This document shows positions 59,183 to 64,000 of a DNA stretch of 64,000 nucleotides, in pieces. The stretch comes from Streptomyces panaciradicis (GTDB taxonomy: Bacteria > Actinomycetota > Actinomycetes > Streptomycetales > Streptomycetaceae). The translations under genes and the position numbers were made by a program. The notes under the pieces are model-generated. The model did no database searches, was not told where the DNA came from, and saw only the letters and a program-made list of their open reading frames with translations. Each line of letters opens with the position of its first letter. Position 1 is the first letter of the stretch. Location of the stretch: positions 60,554 through 124,553 of the forward strand of contig NZ_JAMGBF010000046.1 of assembly GCF_023516615.1 (NCBI RefSeq), given 5' to 3'.

Positions 59183-60493
59183 ATGACAAACAGCGACGCA
59201 CTCCCCCCTGAGCGCCCGAAAGATGGCGAACTGGAGGAACTACGGCGCCGGGTGAGCGAGCTGGAGAGCGCCCGGCACGAGCCGAGGCACCGGATGCGGG
59301 CACTCGGTTCCACCCTGCTGATCATCCTGGCGTCCCTGCTGGCCCTGCTCGCGGTGGTGGCGGTCTGGGCGAACAGCATCGTCCGGGACACCGATCGCTA
59401 CGTCGCCACCATGGCGCCGCTCGCGTCGAACCCCGACATCCAGCAGGCGGTGACGAACCGGGTCACCGACGCCGTGCTGCAGAAGGTCGACGTGGACGCC
59501 CTCGTGAAGCAGCTGAGCGACGCGGCAGCGCAGAAGGGCGTGCCGCCGCGGGTCGCGGAACTCGTCGGCAATCTGGACGGCCCCATCAAGAACGGCCTGA
59601 AGGAGCTGGTGAGCAGCACCGTGATGCGGGTGGTGTCCAGCTCCGCCTTCCAGACGGCCTGGACGAACGCCAACCGCCGGGCCCACAGTGCCGTGGACAA
59701 GGCGCTGACGGGCAACAGCGACAGCGTCGTCCAGCTGAAGAACAACCAGGTGGCCATCGACGTCGGGCCGATCGTGGCCCAGGTGAAGCAGCGCCTGGTC
59801 GACGCGGGACTGGGGGTCGCGTCCAAGATTCCGGCGGTCCACACGGACTTCGTGGTGGTCGAGGGCAAGGACGTCGGCAAGGTCAAGTCGTATCTGCGGG
59901 TGCTGCAGATCGTCGGGAACTGGCTGCCCGTCATCGCGGTGCTGATCGCCGCCGCGGGTGTGTTCGTGGCGTTCCATCGCCGACGGGCCCTGATCGGCGC
60001 GGCGATCGGGGTGTTCCTCGCGATGGTGCTGCTCGGGGTGATCCTCACCGTCTTCCGCGCGGTGTACCTGGACCATCTGCCGCCGGGCACCAACTCGGCC
60101 GCCGCGGGCGCCGTCTACGACGCCCTGGTGCGGTTCCTGCGCTCCAGTGTGCGGGCCGTCGGGGCGCTGGCCCTGGTCACGGCCCTCGGCGCGTTCTTCG
60201 TCGGCCCGGCCCGCGGCGCCGTGTTCACCCGTCGCTTCTTCAGCAGGAGCATCGGCGCGGGGCGGGACGCGTCCGTCTCGGCGGGGCTGCGGCTGGGCCC
60301 GGTGGGCCGCTTCGTGCACCGCTTCAAGCGCTGGATCGGGGTGGTGATTCTGGCGGTGGCCGCGATCGTGCTGTTCACCTGGAGCTATCCGACCATGGCG
60401 GTCGTCCTCTGGACGGCGCTGATCGTGCTGTTCGCCTTCGCCATCCGTGAGTTCCTGGACCCGGGGCCCAGCGAGGCACCCGGCGCGGTCTGA
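59183..60493 (+). CDS. Conserved actinobacterial membrane protein
   Basis: 436 aa. A short N-terminal coiled coil (ELEELRRRVSELESAR), one membrane helix (about 43-65), an extracytoplasmic domain of about 170 residues (many helices: NPDIQQAVTNRVTDAVLQKVDVDALVKQLSDAA) and four more helices at the C-terminus (from about 245). No known family function. The ATG follows GTAAGAC without an SD. Confidence 0.8.
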   Translation: MTNSDALPPERPKDGELEELRRRVSELESARHEPRHRMRALGSTLLIILASLLALLAVVAVWANSIVRDTDRYVATMAPLASNPDIQQAVTNRVTDAVLQKVDVDALVKQLSDAAAQKGVPPRVAELVGNLDGPIKNGLKELVSSTVMRVVSSSAFQTAWTNANRRAHSAVDKALTGNSDSVVQLKNNQVAIDVGPIVAQVKQRLVDAGLGVASKIPAVHTDFVVVEGKDVGKVKSYLRVLQIVGNWLPVIAVLIAAAGVFVAFHRRRALIGAAIGVFLAMVLLGVILTVFRAVYLDHLPPGTNSAAAGAVYDALVRFLRSSVRAVGALALVTALGAFFVGPARGAVFTRRFFSRSIGAGRDASVSAGLRLGPVGRFVHRFKRWIGVVILAVAAIVLFTWSYPTMAVVLWTALIVLFAFAIREFLDPGPSEAPGAV

Positions 60494-60527
60494 CGGTTCG
60501 TTCCGGGGTCCCGGCGGTGCCGCGGGC

Positions 60528-61184
60528 TCAGGACGTCAACTGGGCGATGCTCCTGCTCACCAGGAACAGGCCGGCGACCAGGGCGACGGTCACGAGCGCC
60601 TGCTCCTGGTGGGTCTCGATCCAGGTGTGCAGCCTGCCCAGACGCTCCCGGGCCGCGTCGGGGTCGAAGGTCGTGTAGATCTCCATCGTCAGCAGACTGC
60701 TCGTGGCGAGCAGGCAGTAGCCGAACAGGACCACATAGGACGAGGCGTGGGACAGGTCGGCGCTGACGACTGTCGCCGCGCCCGCCGCCACGAGCCCCCA
60801 GGGCTGGAGCAGCGGGCCGAGGGCCGCCGCGGACCACAGGGACATCTGGTCGACCCGTGTCATCAGACCGCCGGTGGAACTGCGCCGCCGGCCGGTTCGC
60901 TCACGGTGCCGGTGCCGGTACCAGCCGTACCCCAGGAGCCCCAGGCCGATGGCGAGCTTGGCGGCGGAAGCGGCTTTGGAGGGCGCGGACTTGGGGGCCG
61001 GCGGTTTGCCGCCGGTGGTGAGCAGGACGGCGGCCAGGACGGCCACGAAGCAGGCGAGCCAGGCGAGAATGAACACCAGGCCCTTCAGCACGCCGCGCGG
61101 CGCCGACAGCACGAGGACGAACGCGGTCACCGACAGGGGGAACACGGCGATCGCGAGGCCGATGATCACCAGGTCAAGCACCAT
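60528..61184 (-). CDS. GAP-family (Sap, LysE-like) membrane protein
   Basis: 218 aa with six predicted helices, like the mycobacterial GAP/Sap family that aids envelope glycolipid export. MVLDLVIIGLAIAVFPLSVTAFVLVLSAPRGVLKGLVFILAWLACF is the N-terminal signature. In Streptomyces the substrate is unknown. ATG 61184 follows GGAGG at 5 nt. Convergent with the preceding membrane protein gene. Confidence 0.85.
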   Translation of the reverse strand: MVLDLVIIGLAIAVFPLSVTAFVLVLSAPRGVLKGLVFILAWLACFVAVLAAVLLTTGGKPPAPKSAPSKAASAAKLAIGLGLLGYGWYRHRHRERTGRRRSSTGGLMTRVDQMSLWSAAALGPLLQPWGLVAAGAATVVSADLSHASSYVVLFGYCLLATSSLLTMEIYTTFDPDAARERLGRLHTWIETHQEQALVTVALVAGLFLVSRSIAQLTS

Positions 61185-61483
61185 CGCGGCCTCCGTACGA
61201 CGCTGAGCGCCCCCGAGCGACGCGGCTCTCGCCCATGGCTCCAGTCTCACCGGCGGGGCCACGCCCCACAATCCGCCGGTCGTCGGCCTTACGGCGCTCT
61301 GCCCGCCCCCGTCACCCGCTCACGGGGCTGTTTCTCACCCACTCGGCCCGTGCCGCCCTCCCGACGGGGGCCGTTCGGCCGCGGGAGCGGCAGGCTGGAG
61401 GCATGCAGCCAGGGGCAGGGACCGGAGGGGTCCGTCCGGACCGCCCGTCTCGCCGCGCGCCGGGACGGAAGCGGGGCAGCGCG

Positions 61484-62341
61484 ATGCGATCCCGGCTGAC
61501 AGGGCTGCGCGCCCGGGCCGAGACCCGGTTCCCGGTGATCACGCACCTGCTGTCGCACCAGATCAACGTGAACGTGCTCGACTCGGCGACCCGGCTGGCC
61601 GCGCAGGCCTTCCTCACGGCCGTGCCGCTGCTGTTCGTGGTCGCCTCCATCGCGCCGCCGTCGCTGCGCGATCAGTTCGTCAGGTCCGTGCAGGACGCCT
61701 TCGGACTGTCCGGGAGCTCGGAGGCCGAGCTGGCCAAGGTCATGCAGGGTTCCGCCGATCCGTCCGACGCGCTTCGGCAGACCACCGGTGCGGTGGGCGG
61801 GCTGATGGTCCTCATCTCGGCCACCGCGTGCAGCCGCGCCATGCAGCGCCTGTGCGAGCGGGCGTGGAGCATGCCCAAGGCGGGCGCCCGGCTGGCCGCC
61901 TGGCGCTGGATCGCCTGGCTCGCGGCCTGGCTGGTCATGTTCGGAGTGCAGGGATCCTTGCGCAACGGCTTCGGTCTCGGGCTGTGGCTGGGCGTGCCGC
62001 TGCTGCTGATCGCGGAGACCGGCATCTGGTGGTGGACGCAGCATCTGCTGCTGGCCGCGCGGCTGCCGTGGCTGCCGCTGCTGCCGGGCGCGCTGCTGAC
62101 CGGCACGGCTCTGACCGTCCTCACGTCGTCCGCGTCGCTGTACGTGCCGCGGGCGCTCAACCACAGCCTGGACAAGTACGGCTCGCTGGGCGCGGTGTTC
62201 ACCCTGTTGTCCTGGCTGATCTCGCTCTGCGTGGTGGCGGCCCTGTGCGTCACCGCGGGCGCGGTCGTCGCCCGCGAGCCGTGGGCGGCTCGCCGGCTGG
62301 GCACGCCCGCGCTGCCGGGAACCCCGTCCGACCGCGACTAG
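61484..62341 (+). CDS. YihY/BrkB-family inner-membrane protein
   Basis: 285 aa with six predicted helices and the family pattern NVNVLDSATRLAAQAFLTAVPLLFVVAS near the N-terminus. Historically linked to ribonuclease BN by error; true role unknown, perhaps envelope lipid or protein transport. ATG 61484 is chosen; an in-frame ATG at 61403 sits too close to GGAGG. Convergent with the ClC gene. Confidence 0.87.
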   Translation: MRSRLTGLRARAETRFPVITHLLSHQINVNVLDSATRLAAQAFLTAVPLLFVVASIAPPSLRDQFVRSVQDAFGLSGSSEAELAKVMQGSADPSDALRQTTGAVGGLMVLISATACSRAMQRLCERAWSMPKAGARLAAWRWIAWLAAWLVMFGVQGSLRNGFGLGLWLGVPLLLIAETGIWWWTQHLLLAARLPWLPLLPGALLTGTALTVLTSSASLYVPRALNHSLDKYGSLGAVFTLLSWLISLCVVAALCVTAGAVVAREPWAARRLGTPALPGTPSDRD

Positions 62342-62383
62342 CCGTACGCCCCACCGAAGCGGCCGGACGGGGAAGGTCAGCCG

Positions 62384-62399
62384 GTCCGTGTGAACGGAC
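62384..62399. terminator. Hairpin between convergent YihY and ClC genes
   Basis: GTCCGT-GTGA-ACGGAC, perfect 6-bp stem and 4-nt loop, inside a GGCCGG-rich context that could extend pairing. Confidence 0.55.
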
Positions 62400-62411
62400 G
62401 GGCCGGGGAGA

Positions 62412-63848
62412 TCAGGCGGACTCGGGAGTGTGGGTGGCCGCTCGTCCGGCGGGCCGCTCCTCGAACGCGGGGACGCCGGGGCCCTGGGGCAGCCGCTGGG
62501 TGAGCACGAAGGACAGGACCGACGCGATCACCACCAGCGCCACCGTGTCCACGTTGCCCAGCAGGAGCACGACCAGGACGACACTGCTCACCGGCAGCCG
62601 CAGCGCCGCGGTCACCGACGCCGCCATCCCGGCCGCCATCGCCGGGACCAGTCCCAGGCCGGGCAGGGGCGCCAGCAGTACGCCGAACGCCCCGCCCAGG
62701 AACAGGGCGGGGAAGATGGGGCCACCGCGCAGGCTGCCCAGACTCAGCGCGTACGCCAGGCCCTTGAAGGCCAGTACGGCGATGAGGGCCCCCACCGGCC
62801 AGGCGTGCGGGTCCTGCGCCAGCTCGGACAGGGTGGACTCGCCGGACAGGGCCGCCTCGGCCGGCGACCGCCCCGTGGCGACCGCGTAGAGGGTGACGCA
62901 GACCGCCGCGCCCAGCGCGCAGAGGGTCGTGTTCCGTACCGTCCGGGTGGTGACGAAGCGCGCTGCGAACCGGCCGCCGACGAGGATCCAGTGGACGAGG
63001 AAGGCCATGGCGGGCGCCAGCACCACCACCCACAGCACGTCCCCCCAGTCGAGCGGCGGCGGCTTGGGCAGGCCGATGGACAGACTGCCCGTCTCGAGTC
63101 CGGTCCATCGGACGAAACCGGTGAAGATCAGATCCCCGATCCCGCTGGCCAGCAGGGCCGGCAGCATCACCGCGAACAGCTGCGGGCCGCCCAGCCCGGC
63201 CACCTCCATCAGCAGCACCGCGCCCACGATCGGGTTGCCGAAGAGCGCGGAGATGGCGGCCGCCGCCCCGGCCGCACCGAGCAGGGACTTACTCGCCTGG
63301 GTCTCCGGCGCCCGCACCAGCCTCGCGAACACCAGGGCCAGTCCACCGCCCATGGCGATCAGTGGTGCCTCGGGGCCCAGTACGGCACCGAGCGGCAGAC
63401 CGACCAGAGCGGCGATCACCACTCCCGGCAGCGCCTGCCGGGTGACCCCGCCAGAGCTCAGGCCCGCCGCCGGAACGTGTCCGCCGTGGCCCGGAAGCCG
63501 CGCGACGACCAGGCCGACGACGAGGCCGGCCGCCGTCAGCAGGGGCAGCGCCCACCACCAGGGAGCCTGCTTCCAGCCGAGATCCTTGGGCCAGGTCGTC
63601 CAGATCAGCTGCTCCAGCCGGTGGATCGCCACGAGGAACCAGAAGGCGATCAGCGCCACCGGGATGCCGATGAGCCCGCAGAAGACCAGGGCCTTGCGGT
63701 AGTCCGGCCGTCCCAGCATGGTGCGCAGCAGATCGGCTTCCGAGGGCTGGTTGCGCGCGCCGGCCCCGGAGCCGTTCTCCGACGTCGTTGCGGCGATGGG
63801 TCCTCCCGGGGTCGGCGCCACGCCACGCGGTCGCGTCGGGCTGACCAC
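62412..63848 (-). CDS. ClC-family chloride channel / H+-Cl- antiporter
   Basis: 478 aa with about 12 hydrophobic helices. The selectivity region reads GLPLGAVLGPEAPLIAMGGG, with E160 at the gating-glutamate position, and GGPIFPALFLGG supplies the second filter motif. No CBS domains. GTG 63848 lacks a good SD; starts nearer helix 1 are possible. Confidence 0.92.
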   Translation of the reverse strand: MVSPTRPRGVAPTPGGPIAATTSENGSGAGARNQPSEADLLRTMLGRPDYRKALVFCGLIGIPVALIAFWFLVAIHRLEQLIWTTWPKDLGWKQAPWWWALPLLTAAGLVVGLVVARLPGHGGHVPAAGLSSGGVTRQALPGVVIAALVGLPLGAVLGPEAPLIAMGGGLALVFARLVRAPETQASKSLLGAAGAAAAISALFGNPIVGAVLLMEVAGLGGPQLFAVMLPALLASGIGDLIFTGFVRWTGLETGSLSIGLPKPPPLDWGDVLWVVVLAPAMAFLVHWILVGGRFAARFVTTRTVRNTTLCALGAAVCVTLYAVATGRSPAEAALSGESTLSELAQDPHAWPVGALIAVLAFKGLAYALSLGSLRGGPIFPALFLGGAFGVLLAPLPGLGLVPAMAAGMAASVTAALRLPVSSVVLVVLLLGNVDTVALVVIASVLSFVLTQRLPQGPGVPAFEERPAGRAATHTPESA

Positions 63849-64000
63849 CGCGGGAGCTGTCGGCGCATAGCACCATGAACATACCCAGGATGGACAGAAC
63901 GCGCTCGCTGTCCCGGAGCGGCCGTGCTGCGGGCGGACCGGCCGCCCGGGTCACGACGCGGCGCGGGCGGTCGCGGGCCGCCGCCCCCCGCACGGCGGCC
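63849..64000. other. Window end, no gene supported
   Basis: 152 bp upstream of the ClC gene; probably its promoter region. Reading frames here are shadows with wrong codon bias. Confidence 0.4.

Noticed and set aside
63881..63886. ATACCC upstream of the ClC gene as sigma-B-type -10
   Set aside because: GTTC on that strand is only 10 bp away instead of 14-16, so it does not fit the consensus.
1..64000. CRISPR arrays, tRNA and rRNA genes
   Set aside because: No regularly spaced repeats and no recognisable tRNA cloverleaf or rRNA sequence was seen; a covariance-model scan would be decisive.

Overview
The window is chromosomal DNA from a Streptomyces (or close relative). GC is very high with third-position bias throughout. 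Several starts are leaderless, with a TANNNT box 6-7 nt upstream. The window holds a melC1-melC2 tyrosinase pair, a clpP3-clpP4-popR locus, a streptophobe-like membrane protein, DUF6777/DUF6328/DUF6325 proteins, F420/LLM enzymes and many Tat signal peptides. TTA (bldA) codons occur in only two genes. No rRNA, tRNA, CRISPR array, prophage or intact transposase was recognised. The content looks like variable, arm-type Streptomyces chromosome with many small independent operons.

Layout. 0-5 kb: a ROK regulator upstream of a secreted GH27 alpha-galactosidase (cut by the window edge), then a secreted M4 metalloprotease. 5-8.3 kb: a secreted serine hydrolase, a lipid-anchored M15-like peptidase and an AIM24 protein. 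8.3-11.7 kb: a TPR protein translationally coupled to a polyprenyl diphosphate synthase behind two strong palindromes, then a PLP threonine-dehydratase-like enzyme. 11.9-19.9 kb: a membrane pseudokinase, a second serine hydrolase, an LLM oxidoreductase, small membrane proteins and an aldo/keto reductase. 20-26 kb: a bldA-dependent cholesterol-oxidase-like flavoprotein, an alpha/beta hydrolase, an MFS-TetR operon under a mirrored double operator, and an FAD monooxygenase. 26.3-27.6 kb: melC1-melC2. 27.6-34.6 kb: a SRPBCC protein behind a sigma-B-type promoter, RNase HI, VOC proteins, an alcohol dehydrogenase, a SGNH lipoprotein, a methyltransferase and an epoxide hydrolase.

34.6-36.4 kb: clpP3-clpP4 behind two abutting PopR-type boxes, with convergent popR. 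37.3-38.9 kb: a SigB/F-family sigma factor gene and a convergent RsbW-type anti-sigma gene, each with its own sigma-B-type promoter. 38.9-42 kb: DUF6777, streptophobe and SnoaL proteins. 42-45.9 kb: an operon of a double-FHA ABCG exporter, an SH3-like protein and a Ser/Thr kinase, resembling mycobacterial Rv1747/PknF. 46-55.9 kb: stand-alone enzymes and regulators (AraC/SDR, aldo/keto reductase, MFS with TetR, LysR, DinB, adenosine deaminase, VOC). 56.0-56.2 kb: a MITE-like element. 56.2-64 kb: a PPOX protein, an alcohol dehydrogenase, SHOCT and DUF6325 proteins, membrane proteins (GAP, YihY/BrkB) and a ClC channel.

The strongest system-level signals are a stress circuit (sigma-B-type promoters on the sigma gene, the anti-sigma gene and a SRPBCC gene), the PopR/ClpP3P4 switch whose ClpP4 lacks the catalytic His, the phospho-signalling FHA-ABC/SH3/kinase operon, the pseudokinase receptor, and the palindrome-controlled TPR/prenyltransferase pair.
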